A stretch of 64,000 nucleotides of DNA from CBDBIG01 sp965205845 [NCBI: bacterium] (GTDB lineage Bacteria; SAR324): the NCBI GenBank assembly GCA_965205845.1, contig CBDBIG010000004.1, positions 476,309-540,308 of the forward strand, written 5' to 3'. Under the pieces are notes generated by a model. That model had not been told where the DNA came from, made no database searches, and saw nothing but the letters and a program-made list of their open reading frames with translations. Of the stretch, positions 56,816 through 64,000 are shown piece by piece. Every line of letters starts with the position of its first letter. The first letter of the stretch is position 1. The translations under genes and the position numbers were made by a program.

Positions 56816-57650
56816 GCAACAGCGCTTTCGCGCTGGCTTAACGGCAAGTACACGGGCGATAACGCCGCCCTTGAAGCCAAGGTTTGCCAATGGCTAGAAG
56901 ACCAAGCCTGCCAAACCGCCTTTTTGCCCAGCAAGGGCGCAGACTGGATAGAAACCCCCACAGCCCGCCAAATCGGCATGGCCATTGCCTACGCCCACCT
57001 AAGCCGCGACATCGCGGTGGTGTGCGGTGGCGCAGGGGTTGGCAAAACCATCACCGCCCAGCACTACGCCCAAACCCGCCCTAATTGCTGGGTGTGCACA
57101 ATGGTGCCCAGTTTTGCCAGCGCCCCTGCCTGCCTTAAAGCCCTTTTGTTTGCCCTTGCCCCAAGCCAGCGCGCGGACGGACGCGGGGGAGATGTGGTTT
57201 ACCGCATGCTTCTCAGCCTATCTCTCAAAAAAAGACGCCCTGCTGATTATAGACGAGGCACAGCACCTTACCCGCCCCGCCTTGGAATGCCTACGCGCTT
57301 TGCACGATGCCACTGCTTGCGCCCTGGTGTTCATGGGCAACGAGAGCGTCTACACCCGGATGAGCGGCCCGCGCTCGGCAGAGTATGCCCAGTTGTTTAG
57401 CCGCGTTGGCAAGGTGTTAAACCCCAAAAAAGCCCGCCGTGCCGATGTAGAGGCCATTGCCCAAGCATGGGGAGTAAGCGAGCAGAAAGCCCTTGGCTTT
57501 TTAATCAAAATTGGTCACGGCCACGGCGCACTGCGTGAGGTTACCAAAACCCTACGCTTGGCCAGCCTGGCGGCAAACGGGGCACGGCAGGCCCTTAGCC
57601 TAAGCCACCTTAAAACCGCTTATTCCGAGCGGGGAGGAGTTAGCGAATGA
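56777..57650 (+). pseudogene. MuB-like transposition ATPase, one frameshift
   Basis: Mu B family AAA+ ATPase, target-capture partner of MuA. The N-terminal HTH reads ATALSRWLNGKYTGDN, the P-loop GGAGVGKTITA lies near residue 84-94, then WVCTMVPSFASAPA. At a run of seven A (57228-57234) the frame changes by +1. The other frame continues LSKKDALLIIDEAQHLTRPALE (Walker B LLIIDEAQ), FMGNESVY and the C-terminal helices to 57650. Restoring six A would join the frames. The 5' end is fused to repressor-region DNA by deletion, so gene A is missing. Confidence 0.75.
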
Positions 57651-57742
57651 ACCCGATCAAGCCCAAAAACAGGCGTCTGCGTGCACCTGCCTGTTCGCAT
57701 TTATACGCGGCACACAAGCAGCCCCATGTTTTGCTTAAATAA
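57647..57742 (+). CDS. Very short basic prophage peptide
   Basis: 31 residues starting at an ATG that overlaps the MuB stop (ATGA), beginning MNPIKPKNRRLRAPAC. The overlap suggests coupled translation, but the length and composition give no family. It may be the beginning of a gene lost by deletion. Confidence 0.3.
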   Translation: MNPIKPKNRRLRAPACSHLYAAHKQPHVLLK

Positions 57743-57758
57743 ATAAAGGAGACCCGTC

Positions 57759-57830
57759 ATGAAAATTGACATCAACAGTTTAAGCGCAGCACGACAAAAA
57801 TGGCATCTCAAAGGGGAGACGCGCCTATAA
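57759..57830 (+). pseudogene. Truncated Mu-like early gene start
   Basis: AAAGGAGACCCGTC precedes an ATG encoding MKIDINSLSAARQKWHLKG and four more residues, then stop. The ribosome site is good and the start looks like the beginning of a conserved phage early protein, but the rest is missing, consistent with internal deletion. Confidence 0.35.
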
Positions 57831-58113
57831 GGCATGGGTAAAAAACCTCTTTTTTTTGCGTGGCCAAGGCAGGAGGGGGTTTGTTCGCCCCAGCAACCGA
57901 CCCCGCGCAGGGCTACAACGCTGGCAAGGAGGGCTATAGATGAAAACGCCAAAGGTTTATGTTGGCGCACGCTTAGAAAAAGGGATGCCCCCCCTTTAAA
58001 CCACACCCTGACACCCTTAATAAGGAGTCCCCACATGCAAGCCCAAACCATCCCCCAGGTTGGAATATGCATCACGCTATAAAAAAAGCGACCCTTGCGC
58101 ATGAGGTGGCGCT
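57831..58113 (+). other. Deletion-scarred prophage segment with gene ends and starts
   Basis: Contains the C-terminal-looking text DPAQGYNAGKEGYR ending at a stop that overlaps a new ATG (57940). That second frame, MKTPKVYVGARLEKGMPPL, stops after 19 codons. Next comes TAAGGAG before ATG 58035 coding MQAQTIPQVGICITL. These look like leftover starts and ends of several Mu-like middle genes with their interiors removed. No complete gene. Confidence 0.4.
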
Positions 58114-58221
58114 ATGAGTTTTTTGCAAACGCTTTGCGACGCCGTAGTGAGCGGATTTGGGTTTTTTATGGGTGGGTTCGCTGCCTACGGCATGTTGGAA
58201 ATGTGCGAGGAGGGCCCATGA
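58114..58221 (+). CDS. Small phage membrane protein
   Basis: 35 residues with one glycine-rich hydrophobic stretch (VVSGFGFFMGGFAAYGML) and a short acidic tail (EMCEEGP). ATGA overlap with the following frame at 58218. It resembles the tiny membrane proteins near lysis genes of Mu-like phages, but no family is certain. Confidence 0.4.
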   Translation: MSFLQTLCDAVVSGFGFFMGGFAAYGMLEMCEEGP

Positions 58222-58386
58222 AAACCAAATCCTTTTGCCCCAACGAGCAAGCCTACCGCAATAAAAAATACGCGGCCCTGCACGCCCAATCGAGCAAAAT
58301 GGGCTTTCGGCGATGCCCAATACCGCGGGCTGGGTAAGCAACTACGGCGTGCGCAGCGCAAAAAACCTGAGCACCTTAAAACGGGC

Positions 58387-59343
58387 TTGCCCGTGCGCGG
58401 AGGCTTGGCTCGCGTGGCCGTTTGGAGTTACCTCTTTAAGGCCTACGCGCTCAAAGACTGGGCAGCCTTTTTAGAGGTGTTTGGGATGCCCTTGCGCATT
58501 GGGCGTTATGGGCCAGGGGCTAGCGATGAAGACAAGCGCATCCTGCGTCAAGCGGTGATCAACCTTGGGAGCGATGCGGCTGCCGTGTTGCACGAGAGCA
58601 TGCAAATAGAGTTTCAAGATGCCGTGCAGGGCCGGGGCGGGGAGGGCCTGTTTTTGGCAGCGGCCGAGTTTTGGGATAAGCAAACCAGCAAGGCGGTGCT
58701 TGGGCAAACCGCCAGCACCGAGGGCACCCCTGGCAAACTGGGCAACGATGCCGCCCAAATGGAGGTGCGCCAAGACATACTGCGCGCAGACGCCGCCGTT
58801 TTGGCAGCCACCTTAAACCGCGACCTGGTCAAGCCTTTCATTGACCTTAATTTTGGCCAGCCCCCCGATAACCGCTATCCGCGAATTGTGTTGCCTTTGC
58901 CTGAGCCCGACAAAATGGAGGCAATCGTTGATGCCATTGCCCGCCTTGTGCCCCTTGGCTTGCGCGTTGACCAGCACACCCTGTGCGAGTTGCTCGGTTT
59001 GCCCGAACCGGGCTCCGATGCCCAGTTGCTTGGTACGCCAGCCAGCGCAACCCAAGCCAGCAACCAAGCCCTAGGGCACATATTAACAGCCCTTGCCCAA
59101 GCAACACCAGCCCAAGCGCAAAGCGAATTAGATGCCTTGACAGAGGAAACAACCCAAAACTGGCAGCCCTTGCTGGCGCCCTTGCTTGATCCCTTGGTGC
59201 AAGCCCTTGGCCAAGCGAAGAGCCCAACAGACCTCGCGCGCTTGCTCGCCCAAGCCTTGCCCGAGAGCGATCCGGCCCCCCTTGCCAAGGCGATTGCCCG
59301 CGCCACCTTTAAAGCGCGTGGCATGGGTGATGGGGAAGGCTAA
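58387..59343 (+). pseudogene. Mu gp29-like portal (DUF935), N-terminal third missing
   Basis: Portal protein forms the head vertex for DNA entry. The frame is open from 58222, but recognisable homology begins at GLPVRGGLARVAVWSYLFKAYALKDW, then FLEVFGMPLRIGRYGPGASDEDK, FLAAAEFWDKQTSKAVLGQT and the Pro/Ala-rich C-terminus. Mu gp29 is about 510 residues; only about 318 are recognisable, and upstream DNA (AQYRGLGKQLRRAQ) belongs to another deleted gene. No genuine start codon (TTG 58387 is internal). Terminase (gp28) is absent. Confidence 0.75.
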
Positions 59344-59348
59344 AAACC

Positions 59349-61436
59349 ATGCCCACACCCAAGCCAGGCTTTCATTTTACACCCACCCCGCCCAAAGAAG
59401 CCCTTGCCTACCTCAAGGCCAAAAAACTAAAACCCGCCTTTGACTATCGCGATGTTTGGCGTGAGGAGCACGCCTTGGGCTTTAGCGTGGCCAAGGCAAT
59501 GCAGTTGGATGTGTTGCGTGCCATCCGCGATGGTCTTGCTGAGGCGCTGGCCAAGGGCAAAACCTTTGAGGGTTTTAAAAAAGACCTCATCCCCACCCTC
59601 CAACAAAAAGGATGGTGGGGCATAAAAGGCAAAAAAGACCCCAAAACGGGCAAGATAGAGCAAGTGCGCCTTGGGAGCCCGCGCCGTTTACGCACCATTT
59701 TTTGGGCCAACACGCGCACCGCCTATGCTGCGGGGCAGTGGGAACGCATTGAGCGCGAAGCAGCTACCCACCCCTACCTGCGCTATGAACTGGGCCCCAG
59801 CAAGGAGCACCGTTTGGAGCATCAGCACTGGAACGGGCTTATTTTGTCCAGCACCGATGCTTGGTGGAACGCCCACATGCCACCCAACGGCTGGGGCTGC
59901 AAGTGCCGCGTCAGGCTTTTAAGCAAGGCCGAGGCAGGGCGCTTGGGTGGCCCAGGCAAACCGCCCACCAACAAAACCCGCCCTTGGCTTAACAAGCGCA
60001 CAGGCCAAATTGAACGCGTGCCCCAAGGCATAGACCCAGGCTGGGATACCAACCCAGGCAAGGTACGCAGCCAAGCCTTGGCCAACATGCTGGCGGCAAA
60101 AAGCGCAGATGCGCCCGTTGCAACCCTCGGCCCGATCCCCCTGCTCGAAGAGCGGGCGGTCATGAAAAAAAAGTTAAGCAAGGCCAAGGGCAGCAACCAA
60201 GGGGGCGTCTATCAAGGCGCAGACGGCATCAAGCGCTACGTCAAGTTTTACACCGACCCCGTCCAAGCCTACGGCGAGGCGGCGGTCAATGCAATCTATG
60301 CCCAGTTGGCGGTCAATGCGCCCAAAAGCGCCTTGGTTGCCCGCAAACAAGGGGGGCTTGCCCTGGCCACCGAGTGGATTGAAGGGGCAGCCCCAATCGC
60401 CTTGGACGAACTAACCCAAGCCAAGGCAAAAAAACTGCTTGACGGGGTGGCGGCAGATGCTTGGCTGGCCAACTGGGATGCCTTGGGGCAAACCTTTGAT
60501 AACGTGGTTTGGCAAAAAGGCGCCCCCGTGCGGATTGACAACGGCGGGGCGCTCTTGTTTCGAGCCAAAGCGGGGCGCAAAAATACCGAGGCACTGGCCA
60601 CAATAGGCGAAGCCGAGGGCTTTTTTCATCCTGCCACCAACCCCACTTACGCCAAGGCAATGGAAAAAGCGGGGGTGCGCATTTACGAGGCGCTGGGGGA
60701 TCACTGGCTTAAGACCGAGCGAGCGATTAGCAACCTAAGCAAAAAAACCAACGCCTTTGCCGACCTCTTGCCCCCCGTGCCAGGGGTGCCCGAGCCCGAG
60801 CGCCTTGCCATGCTACAAACCTTGCAAAAGCGTGCTATGCTCCTCAAGGGGGTGTCGCGCAAGGTGCGTGCCTTTGCCAAATTGCCCGTCCACGAGCAGG
60901 GTTTGATGAACCTCAAAGGCTATCAATACCAAATCTTGCTTGGGCAGGCGAACACAAGGGCGAAGGAATCGGGTGTCGTGCACCGTTTCTCCGAGCCCGA
61001 GTTGGCTGCATTGCACGGCTACACGGTCATCGATTATAAACCGATTAACCAGGCCAAGCGCGGGAAACTGCCCAAAGCCCTGGGAGAGGAATACGCCCAC
61101 TACACCAAAACCATCATCGCGGGGCTGGCAAAACTCCCCAACTACCGGGGGAAGGTCACCCGAGGGACGACCCTGCCCGAAAGTGAACTGGCCAAACTCA
61201 AGCCAGGCAAGGTTTGGACACCCAAAGGCTTTACCAGCACATCCACGGGTAAAGCCTTTGGTGGGCCGCATCGGCTGAAAATACAGAGCCGCACGGGCAA
61301 GGAGGTATCTTGGATATCCCGGCACGCGCACGAAAAAGAGGTCCTCTTTAAACCCAATACCAAGTTTCGTGTTGTATACAGGGAAAAACGGGGCAGCGTT
61401 GTAGAAATAGGTTTAAAGGAGATACATGATGATTGA
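59349..61436 (+). CDS. MuF head protein fused to kinase-fold segment and ADP-ribosyltransferase toxin
   Basis: 695 residues, intact, ribosome site GGGGAAGG before the ATG. Residues 1-195: Mu gpF-like head morphogenesis domain (RLRTIFWANTRTAYAAGQW; WNGLILSSTDAWWNAHMPPNGWGCKCRV). Residues ~280-455: HipA/PI3K-like kinase fold with YVKFY, LANWDALGQTFDN (catalytic-loop-like D/N) and RIDNGGALLFRA (metal-binding DxG-like). Residues ~555-695: arginine-type ADP-ribosyltransferase, with R605 (VTRGT), GFTSTST (STS 630-632) and the ExE ARTT motif E662/E664 (HEKEVLFKPNTKFRVV). MuF fusions to toxins are a known polymorphic toxin class carried by phages and thought to act on competing cells; targets here are unknown. 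The small gene at 61426 overlaps its stop. Confidence 0.85.
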   Translation: MPTPKPGFHFTPTPPKEALAYLKAKKLKPAFDYRDVWREEHALGFSVAKAMQLDVLRAIRDGLAEALAKGKTFEGFKKDLIPTLQQKGWWGIKGKKDPKTGKIEQVRLGSPRRLRTIFWANTRTAYAAGQWERIEREAATHPYLRYELGPSKEHRLEHQHWNGLILSSTDAWWNAHMPPNGWGCKCRVRLLSKAEAGRLGGPGKPPTNKTRPWLNKRTGQIERVPQGIDPGWDTNPGKVRSQALANMLAAKSADAPVATLGPIPLLEERAVMKKKLSKAKGSNQGGVYQGADGIKRYVKFYTDPVQAYGEAAVNAIYAQLAVNAPKSALVARKQGGLALATEWIEGAAPIALDELTQAKAKKLLDGVAADAWLANWDALGQTFDNVVWQKGAPVRIDNGGALLFRAKAGRKNTEALATIGEAEGFFHPATNPTYAKAMEKAGVRIYEALGDHWLKTERAISNLSKKTNAFADLLPPVPGVPEPERLAMLQTLQKRAMLLKGVSRKVRAFAKLPVHEQGLMNLKGYQYQILLGQANTRAKESGVVHRFSEPELAALHGYTVIDYKPINQAKRGKLPKALGEEYAHYTKTIIAGLAKLPNYRGKVTRGTTLPESELAKLKPGKVWTPKGFTSTSTGKAFGGPHRLKIQSRTGKEVSWISRHAHEKEVLFKPNTKFRVVYREKRGSVVEIGLKEIHDD

Positions 61437-61635
61437 GTACGCTGAAGGGCTTAGTGATGAGGATAAAAAGCTCGTTGAAGAAATGCGGGCCTCTTTTAGA
61501 GAGAGTGACCGCCTGCTTAAAGAAGGCAAACTCAAGCCTGTGTCAAGGCACCTGCAGGCCAAATTCGATTCGGCCGAAATGGAGTTGGTCGAGGATGTCC
61601 CCCCCGCCAAACCCAAACCGGGCAAAAAAGGCTAA
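61426..61635 (+). CDS. Small charged protein coupled to the toxin; candidate immunity protein
   Basis: 69 residues; AAAGGAG lies five bases before its ATG, which overlaps the toxin stop (translational coupling). Helical and highly charged: LSDEDKKLVEEMRASFRESDRLLKEGK, then LQAKFDSAEMELVED and a Pro/Lys tail. No signal peptide. Position and coupling match immunity proteins of polymorphic toxins, but no sequence family is recognised and a structural or chaperone role is possible. Confidence 0.5.
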   Translation: MMIEYAEGLSDEDKKLVEEMRASFRESDRLLKEGKLKPVSRHLQAKFDSAEMELVEDVPPAKPKPGKKG

Positions 61636-61640
61636 GGCAA

Positions 61641-62002
61641 GTGTGGTTATTTACCCCAAAGGCCTTTCTTTCTATCGTGGCGCACACAGACGACCCCGCC
61701 AACTTGCGCCTGGTGCGTGCCCGCCGCCCTGGTGAGATTGAGGCGCTTTTTCCTGTTGCGCTCGTGCACACCACTCCCGACGCCGATTTATCCCTATTGA
61801 GGCGCTTTTTCCTGTTGCGCTCGTGCACACCCCCAATGCCGATTTATCCCTATTGAGGCGCTTTTTCCTGTTGCGCTCGTGCACACCACTCCCAATGCCG
61901 ATTACCCCTTTCGCGCATGCCTGCCAGCCCAGCAAAGCGCCTGCCTTGCACAGCGTCTGGGCTGTAATGGCCAACCAATACGAGCAAAGCAACCCGCCTT
62001 AA
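61641..62002 (+). pseudogene. Small Mu-like-phage protein (MW-FT type) with duplication, deletion and frame breaks
   Basis: Starts at GTG 61641 after AAGGC with MWLFTPKAFLSIVAHTDDP, LRLVRARRPGEIEALFP, then an internal 56-59 bp segment repeated three times (first unit at 61737). The final copy continues HTTPNADYPFRACLPA, and a further shift is needed to reach LHSVWAVMANQYEQ ending at TAA 62000. The N-terminal, ADYP.FRA and VWxVM motifs are those of a small phage-associated family of unknown function. No product is expected. Confidence 0.6.
61737..61910 (+). repeat. Three imperfect tandem copies of a ~57-bp segment
   Basis: ATTGAGGCGCTTTTTCCTGTTGCGCTCGTGCACACC starts at 61737, 61796 and 61852 (spacing 59 then 56). 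As 59 and 56 are not multiples of three, the copies break the reading frame of the surrounding small gene. Confidence 0.9.
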
Positions 62003-62241
62003 ATTTGTGGGCGTGGCCCAAGCGGGGGCAAAAAACGGCACAACGGCAGGCGAGGTGAGCGTGCTGGTGCGCCGTGGGGTGTTTGGCTTTAAAAAAGCCA
62101 CAACGCTGACCAAGGCAGATATTGGTAGCGATGCCTATGCCCTTGATGACCAAACGGTGACCGATGTGTCGGCAGGGGCTTGCCAAGGTGGGCAAAATCA
62201 TCAACGTAGACGATAACCTTGCATGGGTGGAGGTAGTATAA
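62001..62241 (+). pseudogene. Phage capsid decoration (DUF2190/cement-like) fragment
   Basis: KFVGVAQAGAKNGTTAGEVSVLVRRGVF, TKADIGSDAYALDDQTVTDVS match a capsid cement/decoration protein's C-terminal half. The N-terminal half is missing, and a frameshift near 62180 separates it from its natural end LAKVGKIINVDDNLAWVEVV, which stops at 62241, one base from the next ATG. Not functional. Confidence 0.6.
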
Positions 62242-62713
62242 ATGATCATCAACAGACAAAGCCTAGACGACTTATTTGTTGGGTACAGCGCAGCCTTTAA
62301 TCAAGGCTTTGGGATGGCGGGTGACGACTGGCAAAAGGTAGCGTTACGCAACGCGGCGCCCCTCACCGAGGCGGGCGAAGTGGACGGCGCCGCGGTTGCG
62401 CGCGCACTGGCAGATGCAAGCAGTTTAATGGATGCCAGCATTGGCGTGCGCTACACCTTGCCCTTGGCCGAGCCTCCTGGCGTGCTTAGCCCAGGTGTGC
62501 GTTGACCTTGCCTTGGGACAAATGGCGCAAACCGCAGGGCGCATGACAGAAGAGATTGGCGACAGGCGCAAAGAGCGCGTCCAATGGCTCGGGCAGGTGG
62601 CAAGGGGCCTGATCAGCCTAGGGGCAGCGATTGAAGAGCCCCGTTCAGGAGGCGCGCCTGCGGTGCAAAGCACGCCCCGCCAGTTGACAAGAGACGCTTT
62701 GCGAGGGCTTTAA
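62242..62713 (+). pseudogene. Chimera: major head gpT N-terminus fused to gp36 (DUF1320), frameshifted
   Basis: GGAGGT site and ATG start MIINRQSLDDLFVGYSAAFNQGF, the beginning of a Mu gpT-like major head subunit, about 36 residues. It then continues directly as a DUF1320/gp36 protein: EAGEVDGAAVARALADASSLMDASIGVRYTLPLAEPPGVL. A frame break near 62490 puts the rest (CVDLALGQMAQTAGRMTEEIGDRRKE) in another frame to 62713. The rest of the major head protein is deleted. Confidence 0.7.
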
Positions 62714-62717
62714 AAAA

Positions 62718-63176
62718 ATGGCAGGCGTGCAAATTGAGGCCGACCTAAGCGGGCTAAAAACACTAAACCAGCGCATTGCACGCTTGGGCAAGGTGGATAA
62801 GCGTAAACTGCTAAACGCCTTGGGCGCAGAGATGGAAAGCCAAACCAGGCGCAGGTTGGCGGAGGAGAAAGAGAGCCCCGAGGGAGAACCGTGGAAGGCG
62901 TGGTCGCCAAAACATGCCCAAACCCGCCACGGCGGGCAGGGCTTGTTGCTGGGCGAAGGGGCGTTATTGGATAGCATCACCTTTGCCGTGCCCAACGATG
63001 GGGCGGTGTTGGTGGGTAGCAACCTTGTCTACGCTGCCATTTTGCAGTTTGGCGGGGCGGAGGTGGGCAAACCAGGCCTGCCAGCGCGCCCCTACCTTGG
63101 GCTTAGCGCCGCCAACAACCAAGACCTTGAGAGCGTGATAGAAGATTTTTTAAAGAAAGTGCTCCATGGCAGATAA
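62718..63176 (+). CDS. Mu gpG-like virion morphogenesis protein
   Basis: 152 residues, intact. Phage virion morphogenesis family (tail completion, Mu gpG): IEADLSGLKTLNQRIARLGKVDKRKLLNALG, LLLGEGALLDSITF, YAAILQFGG and LPARPYLGLS (LPARPFLGLS-like tail). The start ATG has only an A-rich upstream. Its end overlaps the next gene. Confidence 0.85.
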   Translation: MAGVQIEADLSGLKTLNQRIARLGKVDKRKLLNALGAEMESQTRRRLAEEKESPEGEPWKAWSPKHAQTRHGGQGLLLGEGALLDSITFAVPNDGAVLVGSNLVYAAILQFGGAEVGKPGLPARPYLGLSAANNQDLESVIEDFLKKVLHGR

Positions 63177-63711
63177 CCCGCCCACCCCAGGGCTAAAAGG
63201 CTTGTTAAGCGCCGTTGCGGGGGGCTTGCGCGCGGGTTTAAGTGGCCTTAAAGGAGGGGTAAAAACCCACGGCGGGCGCTTTAGCCTTGAGGAGTTAAAG
63301 CGCTATGCCCAGCAGGCCCCAGGGGTGAGGCTTGCCTTGCTAGGGGTGGAGCGCGTCGAGTGCACCAGTTTTGGCAAAGTGTGGCTTCACGCAAGGCTGG
63401 GGGCGTTTGTGATTGCCGCTGGCCAAGGGCGCAACGCGCAGGCTTTGCAAATTAGCACGGCCCTTGGGGTGCTGGTGGCAGACAACAGGTGGGGCGTAGA
63501 AGAATGGGCGCACACCCCCCAGGAGGCGCGCTGCGATAACCTTTACGATGCTGCCCTCGATAAAACGGGCATCGCCATTTGGGCAATCACTTGGCGCCAG
63601 CGCATTGAGCTCGAAAAAGAGCAAGTCTTAAGCGATTTAACCCGCGTTGACACCACCCTAAACGGCATTCAAGACACCATTACACTATCCTTAAGAGGAG
63701 TGTTCGAGTAA
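63166..63711 (+). CDS. Mu gp37-like tail-associated protein
   Basis: 181 residues. Gly/Lys-rich N-terminus; GVKTHGGRFSLEELKRYAQQAPGVRLALLGVERVE is followed by a beta-rich part with AQALQISTALGVLVADNRWGVE. This pattern matches Mu-like prophage gp37 (J-region) proteins next to DUF2635 and the sheath. It overlaps gpG by 11 bases and ends at the next start. Confidence 0.8.
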   Translation: MADNPPTPGLKGLLSAVAGGLRAGLSGLKGGVKTHGGRFSLEELKRYAQQAPGVRLALLGVERVECTSFGKVWLHARLGAFVIAAGQGRNAQALQISTALGVLVADNRWGVEEWAHTPQEARCDNLYDAALDKTGIAIWAITWRQRIELEKEQVLSDLTRVDTTLNGIQDTITLSLRGVFE

Positions 63712-63915
63712 ATGAAACCCATTTTTGTAAAACCCCGTGCGGGGCTGAAGGTGTACAACATTCAAACGAACGAACACCACCCGCCAGAGGGCGAATATGT
63801 GGCCAACACCCTCTACATTCAAAGGCGCATTAAGGCTGGTGAATTGACAATTTGCAACCCACCAGCAGAATGCGCAGACCAACAACCAGCAAAACGGGGC
63901 AAAAAGAAAGGATAG
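63712..63915 (+). CDS. DUF2635 family protein (Mu gp38-like)
   Basis: 67 residues: MKPIFVKPRAGLKVYN, then PPEGEYVANTLYIQRRIKAGEL. This is the DUF2635 family, found just before the sheath gene in Mu-like phages. Short basic tail (KRGKKKG). Begins one base after the previous stop. Confidence 0.85.
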   Translation: MKPIFVKPRAGLKVYNIQTNEHHPPEGEYVANTLYIQRRIKAGELTICNPPAECADQQPAKRGKKKG

Positions 63916-63923
63916 AAAAAGCC

Positions 63924-64000
63924 ATGACCATCGCATTTAACAGCATTCCTGTTGGCATCCAAGTGCCAGGGCAGTATGTGGAGTTTGACAGCAGCCAGGC
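63924..64000 (+). CDS. Tail sheath protein, Mu gpL-like (5' end only)
   Basis: ATG 63924 after AGAAAGG begins MTIAFNSIPVGIQVPGQYVEF and runs off the window. FNSIPV..PGQYVEFD is the usual N-terminus of Mu-type contractile tail sheath. The gene order gp37-DUF2635-sheath agrees. Confidence 0.85.
   Translation, partial: MTIAFNSIPVGIQVPGQYVEFDSSQ

Overview
The window looks like the chromosome of a Gram-negative member of the Pseudomonadota. The evidence is a lipopolysaccharide gene (kdsB), an outer-membrane porin, a GspD-type secretin, an NtrY/NtrX two-component system, mnmH, molybdopterin genes (moeA and a moeA fusion), and tRNA genes without encoded CCA. I could not resolve the class. Housekeeping genes are intact and densely coded. 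They are interrupted by decayed prophage DNA and by an unusual number of tandem duplications.

Layout. (1) 1-1256: truncated phage terminase on the minus strand, followed by three perfect copies of a 177-bp unit. (2) 2.5-36.2 kb: mostly core metabolism. It holds a MATE transporter, an ApaH-like phosphatase, DUF1761, birA, coaE, clpB, rpe, tkt, nadA-nadC, an aminotransferase, a porin, DUF1820, gltA, an AI-2E-type exporter, scpA, a gspD-like secretin, ispD, moeA, a moeA/periplasmic-binding-domain fusion and kdsB. (3) 36.2-42.8 kb: prophage remnant 1. It has a broken S24-type repressor, a stub of a MuA-like transposase, a tiny ORF with a beta-clamp-binding motif, and a plus-strand replication/recombination operon: O-like initiator, frameshifted DnaB helicase, frameshifted PD-(D/E)XK nuclease, possible annealing protein, VRR-NUC nuclease and HTH protein. 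(4) 42.8-55.4 kb: core genes again: a thioredoxin-domain protein, a LolB-like lipoprotein, an EamA transporter, a sugar-phosphate transferase, tRNA-Pro, mnmH and ntrY-ntrX. (5) 55.4-64.0 kb: tRNA-Arg and then Mu-like prophage remnant 2. This contains a second broken copy of the S24 repressor, a frameshifted MuB, a truncated portal, a complete 695-residue MuF fusion protein, fragments of head genes, then gpG, gp37, DUF2635 and the start of the tail sheath.

The most interesting item is the 59349-61436 gene. It is a MuF head-morphogenesis domain followed by a HipA/PI3K-like kinase-fold segment and a C-terminal arginine-type ADP-ribosyltransferase with visible R, STS and ExE motifs. A 69-residue protein is translationally coupled downstream and is the candidate immunity or antitoxin partner. 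The fusion gene is intact although most neighbouring prophage genes are truncated, frameshifted or fused by deletion.

A second theme is genome plasticity. Tandem duplications of 51-177 bp sit across or beside gene ends (DUF1761, DUF1820, a small exported protein, ispD). There is an 8-bp satellite of about 29 units, a six-copy ~76-bp array with poly-T length changes, and a dispersed CACATGG-type hairpin repeat seen at about a dozen places. Two prophages share a ~538-bp segment carrying the repressor end, and the two copies have different inactivating lesions.
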